Shown piece after piece: positions 1-9,611 of a DNA stretch of 64,000 bases. The position numbers and the translations under genes are program-made. The stretch lies in the NCBI GenBank assembly GCA_013823135.1, contig PNLP01000007.1, forward strand, positions 124,001-188,000. Reading direction: 5' to 3'. Below the pieces are notes generated by a model. That model had not been told where the DNA came from. It was given only the letters and a program-made list of their open reading frames with translations, and ran no database searches. Numbering within the stretch: position 1 is the stretch's first letter; every line of letters starts with the position of its first letter. The stretch comes from Planctomycetaceae bacterium (GTDB lineage: Bacteria; Planctomycetota; Planctomycetia; Gemmatales; Gemmataceae).

Positions 1-614
1 CAACCACCTTTTCTAAACGCCGGGGTACGACTCGCGGAGTGAGTCGCCTACTTTCTCCAAACCCGAGAATTAAACGACCCTCTGAGCAGATTGCAACGAG
101 GGGTGTGGCACTGGTTTCCGGAGACAACGTTTGCTGTTCTGCAAGCCGATGTGTGCTTCTCATTGATTCCGGGCGATATGCCCACCCATCACCGGAACCA
201 TTCTGGAACCATAGACCTGTCCGGAAGAAAGAATATCAGAATCAGCGCATTCGCCGCATCACACAACATCCCAATCGTTTGCGACTTGCCATTGCAATTC
301 ATGCCACACGAAACCGACAAGCACACCCCGGAAACCAAGTGGCACACCCTGTAACGAGCGTTTACCACGGGTTCCGGAGTTTGTCACCTCACGAGAAGCC
401 GTAAGCGGGCATCATTTGAGGCCGCTTACTGCCGAGCGGACTACAGATAAATTTGTCGGCGTAAAGCACTACCAATTCGGTTGTTAATCAGGTTTGACAA
501 TTCTTAGCGCTGAGACAAATGTAAATTTTTCATTTCCTATGTCCGCTCTACCGCATCCGCTGCGTTTGGCTGATTGGAGGGACACCATCAAGTTGCTGTT
601 GCAGGAGAATTGCC
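1..614. other. Region without a convincing gene
   Basis: No open frame here has a plausible start, ribosome binding site and protein-like composition; the longest frame (39-404) reads as a low-complexity, charged non-protein. A perfect 8-bp inverted repeat, GTAAGCGG at 401-408 and CCGCTTAC at 422-429, may mark the end of a transcript entering from the left, but no T tract follows. A TTGACA at 494-499 could be a -35 element for the gene at 615, but I see no good -10 at the right distance. Confidence 0.6.
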
Positions 615-2093
615 ATGTCGCCCGAACGGTTCAGCCCAGTTTCTTTGGCACGCTCGCTGATCCTAACTGCTTTGTTGCTCGGCCCGACAGCCGACCGCGC
701 ATCGGCTCAGATCTTTGGCAAGAACGGCCCGTCGCTCCCGTCGCTGCCCGCGCCGAAACCGCCCAAGCTGCCGGACATCAAACCCCCAGCGATCAACATT
801 CCGAAACCGCCCAAGCTGCCGGACATCAAACTCCCAGAGGTCAAGCCGCCGACGATCAATGTTCCGAAGCCGCCCAAAATCGAGGTGCCAACGATCAAAC
901 CGCCGAAGTTCGACATCCCGACGGTCAAGCCGCCAACGATCAACGTCCCAAAACCACCGAAGATTGACATCCCAACGGTGAAGCCGCCGACCATCAATAT
1001 CCCAAAGCCGCCCAAAATCGATGTTCCCGATTTCACGGTGCTGAAGCCGCCCACGATCAACATCCCCAAGCCACCAACCATCAACATCCCGACGATCAAG
1101 ATTCCGCCGCTTATCACGCTGAAGCCAGCGCCCTACAGCACGCTGCCGGTGGAGCCGGACTCCCCACGTCCGCCGGGTGTGGTGAAGCCGCAAAACAATC
1201 AGCAACTCGGCAACTCCGTGCCAGGGCTGGAAGTTCCGACGAAGCCGAAGCCACCGAAGCCACCGGTGCCGAACCCAAACACGGGACCGAAGCCACCCCA
1301 ACCGCCGATTATCATCATTCCGCCACTGGTACTGCCACCGGTGAAGCCTCAACCACAGGTGATTCCACCACAACTGATCCCCCCACAGGTGATTCCGCCG
1401 CAACCACCGCAGGTGATCCCGCCACAACCGCAGGTGATCCCACCGCAGGTGATTCCGCCGCAACCACCGGTGAATCCCGAACCGACGCCGCAGTCAGAAC
1501 CACCTGCTCCGGAGACTGCGAGCAATGCACTTCGCGTTTCCGAGAGGGTTCTCGATGCAGCCGCGGCGAAAGCTGGGATCGAACTGGGCGACATTCTCCT
1601 GAAGGTTGGCGACCAGCGTGTGAAGACCGAGGCCGACCTGAAGGCAGCGCTCGAAGCAGCCCGCGGCAAACTGGTTGTGACGTACTTCAACCCGCGAGAC
1701 AACAAGGTCGAGAGTCGCGAACTGACCCCAGATGCCGGTTCCATCGGAGTTTCGGTCGAAGCGGTCACGGTTGATCTTCAGGAAGAAGAGGCACCGCAGC
1801 CACCAGCGGAACCGGAAGTTCCGGAGGGCGAAACCGCAGTGCAAGTTACCGAAGTGGTTCCTCGGAGTGCAGCGGCACGGGCCGGCATCCAAAACGGTGA
1901 CGTGATCGTCGCCGTGAACGGCAAACGGGTCAGCACGCCGACGCAGTTAACCGCAATGCTCGAAGCTGCGGGCGAAGAAGCGGAAGTAGTCTACGTCAAC
2001 CCAGAAGACGGTAAGGCCGAGACGAAGAAGCTCAAGATCACGGCAGGCAGCATTGGCGTCAAGGGCCGTGCGGTTGCTGTGGCCGAGAAGTAA
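615..2093 (+). CDS. Secreted Pro-rich repeat protein with two C-terminal PDZ domains
   Basis: 492 aa. The ATG at 615 has AGGAGA about 7 nt upstream. The N-terminus is a signal peptide (hydrophobic SLILTALLLG, cleavage near ASA-Q at about residue 31), so the protein is probably exported. Residues about 40-175 are degenerate repeats of the type KPPTINIPKPPKIDIPTV, followed by a Pro/Gln stretch of QVIPPQ units (about 245-285). Two PDZ domains follow at about 303-385 and 405-492, each with an ARAGI/AKAGI-type helix and a GD(V/I) core. PDZ domains bind C-terminal peptides; no protease domain is present, so this looks like a scaffold with a stiff polyproline stalk. The repeat DNA is itself internally repetitive. 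Substrate and partner are unknown. Confidence 0.85.
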   Translation: MSPERFSPVSLARSLILTALLLGPTADRASAQIFGKNGPSLPSLPAPKPPKLPDIKPPAINIPKPPKLPDIKLPEVKPPTINVPKPPKIEVPTIKPPKFDIPTVKPPTINVPKPPKIDIPTVKPPTINIPKPPKIDVPDFTVLKPPTINIPKPPTINIPTIKIPPLITLKPAPYSTLPVEPDSPRPPGVVKPQNNQQLGNSVPGLEVPTKPKPPKPPVPNPNTGPKPPQPPIIIIPPLVLPPVKPQPQVIPPQLIPPQVIPPQPPQVIPPQPQVIPPQVIPPQPPVNPEPTPQSEPPAPETASNALRVSERVLDAAAAKAGIELGDILLKVGDQRVKTEADLKAALEAARGKLVVTYFNPRDNKVESRELTPDAGSIGVSVEAVTVDLQEEEAPQPPAEPEVPEGETAVQVTEVVPRSAAARAGIQNGDVIVAVNGKRVSTPTQLTAMLEAAGEEAEVVYVNPEDGKAETKKLKITAGSIGVKGRAVAVAEK

Positions 2094-2334
2094 ACCAAGG
2101 TCGTCAAGTCCGCATCGGCCGGGGGTGGTGTTGCCGCACAGGCATCGCCTTCCCCGGCCTCGCCATTTCCAACCCTGCGTTCGCTGCAAGCCCTGCCCCG
2201 CCTGAACTTCGCGCCACAATCGCTGTCTCAGTGGTGATTTCTGACCGAAATACCGCAATTGGCCACGTCTTCTCATCTTGCCGGGGTTCCCAGGACGAAT
2301 AATACCCCATCGTTAACCCCGTAGGTGGTCGCGC

Positions 2335-3423
2335 ATGTTCGAGTTCGTGGTGCGGGTGCCCGACAGCACCCCGCCGTGGCAATCTGTTTTCCTCGCCGGC
2401 GACGGTCCCAGCCTTGGGAACTGGTCCGCTGACCGCGTGCGCCTCGACAACTGGGATGATGGAACCCGCTACGCTCGTCTCGACCTGCCTGCCGGCTACC
2501 GGGGTCGCTTCCTGGTAACGCTCGGACGCTGGCGGGATGTGGAGTCGGACGGTCGGGGGCATGAACTCGCCCCGCGTGAGTTCCAAGTCGAGCATAACGG
2601 CTTTCTTGAAGTGAAGGTCGCCGGGTGGGGTCGCAGCAGCATCGACTATCACCACGACTTCGCTTCGCACTTCATTCCCCACCCGCGAACCATTTCGGTC
2701 TGGCTCCCCCCCGGTTACGATCTCGACCCACATCGACACTATCCCGTGCTTTACATGCACGACGGGCAGAACCTGTTCGATCCGGAAACGGCATTCGCGG
2801 GTAACCCGTGGTGGGCGAACGAGGTAGCAGAGCGTGCCATTCGTGGCGGGCAAGTCGAGCCGTTGATTATCGTCGGCGTGGCGAACAGCGTGGACCGACT
2901 CCGCGAATACGGTCCCCGGCGTTGCGGCAAGGACCGGGCCGGCGACTGGTCACGCGACTACGGCCGCTTCTTGGTCGAAGAGGTGAAACCGTTCATCGAT
3001 TCGTCGTACCGCACGCTCCCCGAGCCAGAACACACCGGGGTCGGCGGTTCCTCAATGGGCGGGCTCATTTCATTGCACCTGTGCAAGTGGTTTCCCGGCG
3101 TGTTCGGGCGATGCGCGGCGATGTCGCCGTCGATTTGGTGGGATCAAGAATACTTCTTGCAGAACATCCACGTGTCGCCGGCGTGGATGGAACGCTGCCG
3201 CGTGTGGCTCGACATGGGCACACGAGAAGGGGCGTCGGAAGCGGGCATGGCGGCGATGTTGAACCGAGCCGAGCGGATGGCGAACCAGTTCTCCCGAAGG
3301 GGGATGCAACCGGGCGTCGGGTTCCATTACGAAGAAGTTGAAGGCGGCATGCACAACGAAGCCGCGTGGGGCGGTCGCCTCGACCGCGTTCTCCAATTCT
3401 TGTTCCCGCCACACGGTCGTTGA
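2335..3423 (+). CDS. Esterase (enterochelin esterase-like) with N-terminal CBM20-like domain
   Basis: 362 aa, no signal peptide. Residues about 1-100 resemble a starch-binding CBM20-type beta-sandwich (FLAGDGPSLGNW, as in the loop around the CBM20 tryptophan). Residues about 115-360 form an alpha/beta hydrolase of the Esterase_D/Fes type: VLYMHDGQNLFDP, the nucleophile elbow GGSSMGG with its serine near residue 240, a likely acid in LDMGTREG and the catalytic His in GGMHNEAAW. Such enzymes hydrolyse ester-linked acyl or siderophore substrates. The pairing suggests a carbohydrate-linked ester, but this is inference. An AGGTGG sequence lies about 10 nt before the ATG. The 241 bp upstream hold no recognisable gene. 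Confidence 0.8.
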   Translation: MFEFVVRVPDSTPPWQSVFLAGDGPSLGNWSADRVRLDNWDDGTRYARLDLPAGYRGRFLVTLGRWRDVESDGRGHELAPREFQVEHNGFLEVKVAGWGRSSIDYHHDFASHFIPHPRTISVWLPPGYDLDPHRHYPVLYMHDGQNLFDPETAFAGNPWWANEVAERAIRGGQVEPLIIVGVANSVDRLREYGPRRCGKDRAGDWSRDYGRFLVEEVKPFIDSSYRTLPEPEHTGVGGSSMGGLISLHLCKWFPGVFGRCAAMSPSIWWDQEYFLQNIHVSPAWMERCRVWLDMGTREGASEAGMAAMLNRAERMANQFSRRGMQPGVGFHYEEVEGGMHNEAAWGGRLDRVLQFLFPPHGR

Positions 3424-3480
3424 AATCCCATCGCTCCGCAGCCGTCATCTCGGTGCTGTCAAATCTGCGGGAGACGTACC

Positions 3481-4323
3481 ATGCGCCGCGGCATCACCGT
3501 CATCGCACTGATTATCGTGCTGGTCATCCTCGCGATCGTGGTGATGTTGCTGATCCCCGTCGTTTCGAATGTGCGTCGTGCTGCCGCGAGAATGAATTGC
3601 CAGAACAACCTGAGGCAAATCGGTCTCGGCTGCCACAACTATCGCGACACGTTTCAGGTTTTCCCCGCAGGCACACATCCCGGAACGACACTCCCACCCG
3701 AGCAACGACTCAGCTTTTATGTCACCCTGCTTCCCTATCTCGAGTGCGATCCCACGTACGGCAGATTGATGAAGGAGGAGTCGTGGGATTCGGATACAAA
3801 CCGCGAGGTTCCTGATTACGGTCGACGACTGTTCAAGTGCCCCGACTGGCTGAATGAACGTGGGTATGAGAACGAAGCGAACCAGAAGACGGGTTACCTT
3901 TCGGTCACGAACTACGTCGGCATAGCCGGTCTTGGTGCCGACGCCGCAACCCGTGGGACTGATTCACCCGGCATCGGCATGTTTGGCTACGACCGTACAC
4001 TGAAGAACGGTGATGTGAAAGACGGCCTCGCTAACACGATGATGCTAATCGAGACGGGCTACGAAGTCGGCCCATGGTTACGTGGCGGGCCAAGCACCGT
4101 CCGAGGCATCGAACTCACGGGTGGCCCAATCACTGGCGACGGTCTGCCTTTCGGTGGCACCCACTTTCGCCAGGCGTGGATATTCCAGCCGCCACGTCCG
4201 GTGGCCTTCCACATCTTGCTGGCGGACGCATCCGTGCGAGAAGTCAGGAACGCAGTTGACCCCGCCATTCTCGCTGCTCTGGCGACCGTCGCCGGTGGGG
4301 AAGTAATCCCTGCGGGATGGTGA
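3481..4323 (+). CDS. DUF1559 pseudopilin-like protein with atypical N-terminus
   Basis: 280 aa. The start ATG has GGGAGA 8 nt upstream. The N-terminus MRRGITVIALIIVLVILAI is a short basic leader plus one hydrophobic helix, followed by the family-typical NVRRAAARMNCQNNLRQIG and a C-terminal globular part with FHILLADASV. This is the planctomycete DUF1559 family of type II/IV pseudopilin-like proteins. Unlike the classical [10 protein letters not shown] signal, position +5 after the Gly is Ala rather than Glu, so processing or assembly may differ. Compare the canonical paralogue at 61593-62516. It follows the esterase gene by 57 bp and could share its transcript. Confidence 0.85.
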   Translation: MRRGITVIALIIVLVILAIVVMLLIPVVSNVRRAAARMNCQNNLRQIGLGCHNYRDTFQVFPAGTHPGTTLPPEQRLSFYVTLLPYLECDPTYGRLMKEESWDSDTNREVPDYGRRLFKCPDWLNERGYENEANQKTGYLSVTNYVGIAGLGADAATRGTDSPGIGMFGYDRTLKNGDVKDGLANTMMLIETGYEVGPWLRGGPSTVRGIELTGGPITGDGLPFGGTHFRQAWIFQPPRPVAFHILLADASVREVRNAVDPAILAALATVAGGEVIPAGW

Positions 4324-4487
4324 TCACGCCGCTTTGCCGCTCCCTGCTCCTTCCCCGATGCGGCGACTGTACAATTTCTCGCGGCTGATGGACAAGACTT
4401 TCACCGTTCCCACGGAGACAATTCCGTTTAGACTGAAGGGTGTACCCGCCCGTCTGGCTCCCCCCGCCTGCGTCGAGGTCTCCGCCG

Positions 4488-7400
4488 ATGCTTTCGCTTC
4501 TCCCTCGGATCCTGCCGGTCGTCGCACTGACTGCAATCCTGCTGTGCATTGGCGAGCGTGGAGCACTGGTCCCGCGTGCGACCGCACAAGCCAAGGTCGA
4601 TCCCGACCACGTCGCGAAGATGGCCAAGGGCACGGACCTGTTCAAAACATCCGTGCGTGGCATCTTGCAAGTCAAGTGCGTGAAGTGCCACAGCGGCGAT
4701 CGCGTCGAAGGCGAGTTCGACATGGGGACACGCGAAGCAATGCTCAAGGGCGGCGGGCGTGGTCCAGGTGTCGTTCCGGGCGATTCCAAGAAGAGTCTGA
4801 TCTGGCAAATGACGGCTCACCTCAAGGAGCCGCACATGCCGCACGAGCGAGCCAAGCTCCCGGATGCGGACATCGCCAAGATCGCGGAATGGATCGACCT
4901 GGGCGCGCCTTACGACAAGCCGTTCGTCGAGCAGACAGACGCCTGGACGAAGAAGGTCATCGCACCGGAACTCAAGAAGCACTGGGCATACCAACCATTA
5001 TCTAACCCCAAACCCCCGTTTAGCCGCGACCCGAAGGGCAGCGTTCATCCCGTCGATGCGTTCCTTCTGGCGAAACTCGAAGCCGCGAAGATCAAGCCGA
5101 ACCCCGCGACCGACAAGCGAACACTCCTTCGCCGTGTGTACCTCGACATGATCGGGTTGCCGCCAACCCCCGAGCAGATCGATGCATTCCTGAAGGATGA
5201 ATCGCCAGAAGCGTTCGAGAAGGTGGTGGATTCGCTGCTCGCCTCGCAGCACTTCGGCGAGAAGTGGGCCCGCCACTGGCTCGACATGGTGCGGTTCGCG
5301 GAAAGCCACGGGTTCGAGCACGACTACGACCGCCCCACGGCGTACCACTACCGCGACTTCGTCATCAAGGCGTTGAACCAGGATTTGCCGTTCGACACGT
5401 TCACAAAGTGGCAGATTGCTGGCGACGAACTGGCCCCGACCGATCCGCTCGCGATGATGGCCACGGGCTACCTCGCGGCCGGCGTTCACAGCACGCAGAT
5501 CACCAAAAACGAAGTTGAGAAGCACCGCTACGACGAACTCGACGACATCGTCGGGAACATCGGCACCACGTTCCTCGGCCTCACGGTCGGCTGTGCCCGC
5601 TGCCACGACCACAAGTTCGATGCCTTCCCCGCACGCGACTACTACCGGATGCTGTCCGCGTTCACCACCGTCGTGCGAACCGAGGTCGAACTCGACCTCG
5701 ATTCCGCGGGTTACGCAAAACTGAAAGCCGCATTCGATGCCGATCACGTCGCGTTCACGGATGCGATTGCCAAATACGAAAAGGAACAACTCCCCGCGAA
5801 GTTCGCCGCGTGGGAGAAGGCACGCGGTAACAAGCCGTTGTCACTCGACTGGATTTCGCCAACTGCAGGCGCGATGAAGTCCGCGGGTGGGGCCACGCTG
5901 ACCGCCCAGCCTGATGGCAGCGTCCTCGTGACCGGCAAGAACCCGACGACCGAGACGCTCACGTTCGAGTTCACCACCGAACAGGAGAACTTGAAGTCAT
6001 TGCGACTCGAAGCACTATCGCACCCCTCGCTCACGAAGGGCGGTCCGGGTCGCGCCGCCAACGGCAACTTCGCACTCTCCGATATCCGCGTCACGGTCCA
6101 ACCCAAGACCGCGAAGCAGGCAGGCGGGCCAGAAGCTGTCAAACTCACGAACCCGCGGGCGACGTTCGAGCAGAAAGGGCTACCGGTCGCGGCTGCGATT
6201 GATGGCGACAAGAACTCCGCGTGGGCGATCGACCCGCAGCTCGGCAAGGATCACGCGGCCGCGTTCAACTTCGAGAAACCCGTCGGGTTCCCTGGCGGGA
6301 CGAAGATCACCGTCACGCTGTCGTTCAACAACAACACCGGTCACGGCATCGGTCGGCCACGCTTCTCCCTCTCAACCGCCGAGAAGCCGGAACTGAGCGC
6401 CGCTCCCGTGTCGGAAGCTGTGCGGGCCGCCCTCGCCACACCCGCCGACATGCGAACACCGGAACAACTTGCCGGAGCTGTGAAGTGGTTCGCTCCACAA
6501 GACTCCGAGTTCGCGAAACTCCGCAAGGCTGAGCAAGATCACCTCGCCAAAGCACCGAAACCCAACCGCTTTAAGGCACTCGTTTCCAGTGAAGGCTTGC
6601 CCGCGATCAAGCTCCACACGCAGGGAGCCGACTTCCTTCCCGACACGCATTTCCTCCGTCGTGGCGACCCCGCACAGAAGGAAGGCGTCGCTTCCGTTTC
6701 GTTCCTACAAGTGCTGATGCCGGACGCCGAGGCGCAGACGAAGTGGCTCAAGCCCGCACCTGCCGGGAGTCGCACGAGCTTCAAGCGTGCGGCAGTTGCC
6801 GACTGGATGACCGACGCGAACGGCGGGGCGGGTCAGCTCCTCGCACGGGTGATCGTGAACCGGCTCTGGCAGCAACACTTTGGCCGGGGAATCGTGAGCA
6901 CCGTGAGTGACTTCGGCACGCGTGGCGAACCGCCCACGCACCCCGAACTGCTCGACTACCTCGCGAACGAATTGATCCGCAACGGCTGGAAGCTGAAGCC
7001 GATTCACAAGCTGATGGTCACGTCAGCCGCGTACAAGCAAAGCTCGGTTCGCGATGAGGCGAAGATCAAGGCTGACCCCGAGAACAAGCTCGTCTGGCGG
7101 CAGCCCGTGCGGCGCCTGAGCGCCGAGGTGATTCGGGATTCGATCCTGGCGGTTGGTGGCAAGCTGAACACGACGATGTACGGGCCCGGGCATCTGAGCG
7201 AGGAGAGCCCGCGGCGCAGCATCTACTTCACAATGAAGCGGAGCAAGCTGATCCCAGCGCTGGTGGTGTTCGACGCACCGGACGGCACCACTGGCGTCGG
7301 CGATCGGCCAAGCACGACCATCGCTCCGCAGGCGCTTCACCTGATGAACAACCCGCACGTCCGCGGTGCGGCTCACGGGTTCGCACGCAAGGTTCTCGTC

Positions 7401-7592
7401 GATGCGCGGATTACGGACGAAGACGCCGTGAAGCTGGCATACCGAATGGCGTTGTGCCGTGAGGCGACCGCTGAAGAACTTGCCGACGCCCTGCCCTTCA
7501 TCAAGGGGAAGGCCGGCGACGCTCGCGAAACCGCCCTCGCCGACTTCTGCCAGGTCCTGTTCTGCCTGAACGAATTCCTCTACGCGGAATAA
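4488..7592 (+). CDS. PSCyt1/DUF1549/DUF1553 (PSD1) secreted cytochrome-type protein
   Basis: 1034 aa from the ATG at 4488, which begins a clear signal peptide (MLSLLPRILPVVALTAILLC); an in-frame GTG at 4440 would add 16 residues upstream of it and is less likely. Domain order: a PSCyt1 c-type heme domain with CVKCH (about residue 60), DUF1549 (about 150-400) with a second CARCHDHK heme-like motif, a beta-rich middle, then DUF1553 from about 690 to the end with the typical C-terminus. This family is greatly expanded in planctomycetes and is normally paired with a DUF1501 gene, as here 49 bp downstream. Function is unproven; polysaccharide or sulfated sugar metabolism is often proposed. Bases 5018-5043 encode part of a dispersed repeat (see repeats). 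Confidence 0.9.
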   Translation: MLSLLPRILPVVALTAILLCIGERGALVPRATAQAKVDPDHVAKMAKGTDLFKTSVRGILQVKCVKCHSGDRVEGEFDMGTREAMLKGGGRGPGVVPGDSKKSLIWQMTAHLKEPHMPHERAKLPDADIAKIAEWIDLGAPYDKPFVEQTDAWTKKVIAPELKKHWAYQPLSNPKPPFSRDPKGSVHPVDAFLLAKLEAAKIKPNPATDKRTLLRRVYLDMIGLPPTPEQIDAFLKDESPEAFEKVVDSLLASQHFGEKWARHWLDMVRFAESHGFEHDYDRPTAYHYRDFVIKALNQDLPFDTFTKWQIAGDELAPTDPLAMMATGYLAAGVHSTQITKNEVEKHRYDELDDIVGNIGTTFLGLTVGCARCHDHKFDAFPARDYYRMLSAFTTVVRTEVELDLDSAGYAKLKAAFDADHVAFTDAIAKYEKEQLPAKFAAWEKARGNKPLSLDWISPTAGAMKSAGGATLTAQPDGSVLVTGKNPTTETLTFEFTTEQENLKSLRLEALSHPSLTKGGPGRAANGNFALSDIRVTVQPKTAKQAGGPEAVKLTNPRATFEQKGLPVAAAIDGDKNSAWAIDPQLGKDHAAAFNFEKPVGFPGGTKITVTLSFNNNTGHGIGRPRFSLSTAEKPELSAAPVSEAVRAALATPADMRTPEQLAGAVKWFAPQDSEFAKLRKAEQDHLAKAPKPNRFKALVSSEGLPAIKLHTQGADFLPDTHFLRRGDPAQKEGVASVSFLQVLMPDAEAQTKWLKPAPAGSRTSFKRAAVADWMTDANGGAGQLLARVIVNRLWQQHFGRGIVSTVSDFGTRGEPPTHPELLDYLANELIRNGWKLKPIHKLMVTSAAYKQSSVRDEAKIKADPENKLVWRQPVRRLSAEVIRDSILAVGGKLNTTMYGPGHLSEESPRRSIYFTMKRSKLIPALVVFDAPDGTTGVGDRPSTTIAPQALHLMNNPHVRGAAHGFARKVLVDARITDEDAVKLAYRMALCREATAEELADALPFIKGKAGDARETALADFCQVLFCLNEFLYAE
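5018..5043 (+). repeat. Half copy of the TTTAGCCGCGACC palindromic repeat inside a CDS
   Basis: This segment starts GTTTAGCCGCGACC and continues CGAAGGGCAGCG. It matches the left arm of the complete palindrome at 54483-54506 apart from two single-base insertions, and the preceding C run matches too. Here it encodes PFSRDPKGS within the DUF1549 protein, in a linker before the conserved HPVDAFLLAKLEA segment. Only one arm is present, so it cannot form the hairpin. Confidence 0.55.
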
Positions 7593-7641
7593 CCGCGGTG
7601 TGTCGGCTCTCCCAAAACACAGCAGGCCAGTGAGGTTCCCA

Positions 7642-9099
7642 ATGCTCGACTTCCCACGTTGGTTCGCGTCGCCCGAAATGGCGTACAACTCGCGGCGTGA
7701 GTTCCTGAGCCGTGCCGGTGGCGGCTTCGGAATGCTCGCGCTTGCGGACTTGCTGCGAGCGCAGGAACCGAAACCCGCCACGCCGGCCGGGCCACTGAGC
7801 CCGCACGCGCCGCACTTCCCCGCAAAGGCGAAACGTGTCATCTGGCTGTTCATGAACGGCGGGCCATCGCAGGTGGACACCTGGGATTACAAGCCGGAAC
7901 TCGAAAAGAAGGATGGGCAGGAACTCAAGGGATTCGACCCGAACACGGGCTTCTTCACCGGGCAGGTCGGGCCACTGATGAAGTCGCCGTTCAAGTTTGC
8001 GAAGCACGGCCAGTGCGGCAAAATGGTCTCGGAACTGTTCCCGCACATGGCCAAGCACGTCGATAAGATGGCGTTCATCCACTCGCTTTGGAGCGACTCG
8101 AACAACCACTCCCCTGCCCTGTTCAAGATGAACACCGGCATGGCTCGCATGGGCCATCCGTGCGTCGGTAGCTGGGTGACGTATGGCCTCGGTACCGAGT
8201 CGCAGAGCTTGCCGGCGTTCTGCGTGATGTACGACACGCTTGGCCGCGGCATCCCGAAGGGGCACTCGCTAAACTGGGGTGCGGGGTTCCTGCCAACGGT
8301 TTACCAGGGGACCGCGTTCAAGCCGCAGGGCGAGCCAATCGACAACCTCTCGCGGCCGAAAGACCTCAGCGCGGACCGGCAACGGGAACAGCTTGATCTG
8401 CTGGCGAAATTGAACCGACAGAGCTCCGCGAAGATGCCGAACGAGCCGGAACTGACAGCCCGCGTCGAGACGTTCGAGCTCGCTTATCGGATGCAGATGG
8501 CCGCGCCGGATGCACTCGACCTGAACAAGGAAACGGCCGAAACGAAATCTCTGTACGGTCTCGATAACCCCAAGGCGACGCACTTCGCCAAGCAGTGCCT
8601 CATCGCTCGCCGGCTCGTGGAACGCGGCGTGCGCTTCGTGCAAATCTACAGCGGCGGTATGGAAAACGACCTCTCGTGGGACGGCCACAACAACATCGCC
8701 AAGAACCACGGCGGGTTCGCCCAGGAAACGGACCAACCGATCGCGGGGTTGCTCGAAGACCTGAGCCGGCGCGGCTTGCTCGAAGATACGCTCGTGATCT
8801 GGGGCGGCGAGTTCGGGCGACTACCAATCGTGCAGAAGGGGAACGCGGGCCGCGACCACAACCCGCACGCCATCACCTACTGGATGGCTGGTGGCGGCGT
8901 GAAGGGCGGCACAAGCTACGGTGCCTCCGACGAGATTGGATTCAAGGCCGAGGAGAATCGCGTCAGCGTCAACGACTTCCACGCGACCGTGCTGCACCTG
9001 ATGGGCCTCGACCACAAGAAGCTGACCTATCGTTACAACGGCCGCGACTTCCGCCTCACCGACGTGGCCGGCACCGTGGTGAAGGACATCATCGCCTGA
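7642..9099 (+). CDS. DUF1501 Tat-exported sulfatase-like protein
   Basis: 485 aa from the ATG at 7642; an in-frame GTG at 7600 is an alternative. The N-terminus contains a twin-arginine motif (SRREFL) followed by a weakly hydrophobic stretch and an alanine-rich end, so export through Tat is expected. The body has WLFMNGGPSQVDTWDYKP, typical of DUF1501, an alkaline-phosphatase/sulfatase-fold family, and GGEFGRLP near the metal-site region. It lies 49 bp after the PSD1 gene with no terminator between, so the pair is probably one operon. The two proteins are almost always encoded together in planctomycetes; the substrate is unknown. Confidence 0.9.
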   Translation: MLDFPRWFASPEMAYNSRREFLSRAGGGFGMLALADLLRAQEPKPATPAGPLSPHAPHFPAKAKRVIWLFMNGGPSQVDTWDYKPELEKKDGQELKGFDPNTGFFTGQVGPLMKSPFKFAKHGQCGKMVSELFPHMAKHVDKMAFIHSLWSDSNNHSPALFKMNTGMARMGHPCVGSWVTYGLGTESQSLPAFCVMYDTLGRGIPKGHSLNWGAGFLPTVYQGTAFKPQGEPIDNLSRPKDLSADRQREQLDLLAKLNRQSSAKMPNEPELTARVETFELAYRMQMAAPDALDLNKETAETKSLYGLDNPKATHFAKQCLIARRLVERGVRFVQIYSGGMENDLSWDGHNNIAKNHGGFAQETDQPIAGLLEDLSRRGLLEDTLVIWGGEFGRLPIVQKGNAGRDHNPHAITYWMAGGGVKGGTSYGASDEIGFKAEENRVSVNDFHATVLHLMGLDHKKLTYRYNGRDFRLTDVAGTVVKDIIA

Positions 9100-9104
9100 T
9101 CGAG

Positions 9105-9611
9105 TCACGACGCACCCGAAGGCGGCTCCTCGTGGAGTTCGCCGTCTTCGTGCTGGTTCCGACCGCGGATGCCCACGACGGTCCAGACCATCGCGAGGAT
9201 CCCGAGTAGTGTCAGGGCCGGGATGCCGAGCGCCATGAGCCAGATCACTTCTTCGGTCACCAGAAACGCGACCACCGACCCAATCACGCACCCACCCAAG
9301 AGCACGACGAGCCACGGCGTCCAACCCCAGCGTTGCGGCGGGATGACCGGCAGGAAGTCGGGCGGCGGCGGATTGGCCGGGTCGTATGCGGGTTGGTTGA
9401 GTTGAGCGGGATGCCACCCCGGGGGAAACACGACGGGTCGGTGACAGTAACAGCACGTAAACCCCGGATGCTGCCAGTGGTCCGGAATGTTGGTGAGGGC
9501 ATGACAGAACGGACACGCGAACCGTGGCACATCGGACCCCAGTCGGGGAAAAGGTGGGTGGAGCCGAAGAATACCACCCTTCCCGACCGAGTGCCACAGC
9601 GCGTTTGGCAT
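9105..9611 (-). CDS. Small zinc-ribbon protein with two membrane segments
   Basis: 168 aa from the ATG at 9611 (a TTG at 9617 is in frame). An N-terminal double CxxC knuckle (CPFC ... CCYC, about residues 33-55) looks like a zinc ribbon. A Pro-rich linker follows, then two hydrophobic helices (WLVVLLGGCVIGSVVAFLV and the next about 22 residues) and an acidic tail. It is convergent with the DUF1501 gene, only 5 bp apart. I do not recognise a named family; similar zinc-ribbon plus transmembrane proteins are common in planctomycetes and usually unannotated. Confidence 0.6.
   Translation of the reverse strand: MPNALWHSVGKGGILRLHPPFPRLGSDVPRFACPFCHALTNIPDHWQHPGFTCCYCHRPVVFPPGWHPAQLNQPAYDPANPPPPDFLPVIPPQRWGWTPWLVVLLGGCVIGSVVAFLVTEEVIWLMALGIPALTLLGILAMVWTVVGIRGRNQHEDGELHEEPPSGAS

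Noticed and set aside
39..404. Open frame of 121 codons at the left edge
   Set aside because: Arg/His/Pro-rich non-protein composition, no ribosome binding site and another frame open over the same DNA.
765..1130. CRISPR-like or satellite array
   Set aside because: The periodicity follows codons of a Pro-rich protein, with no conserved spacers and unequal units.
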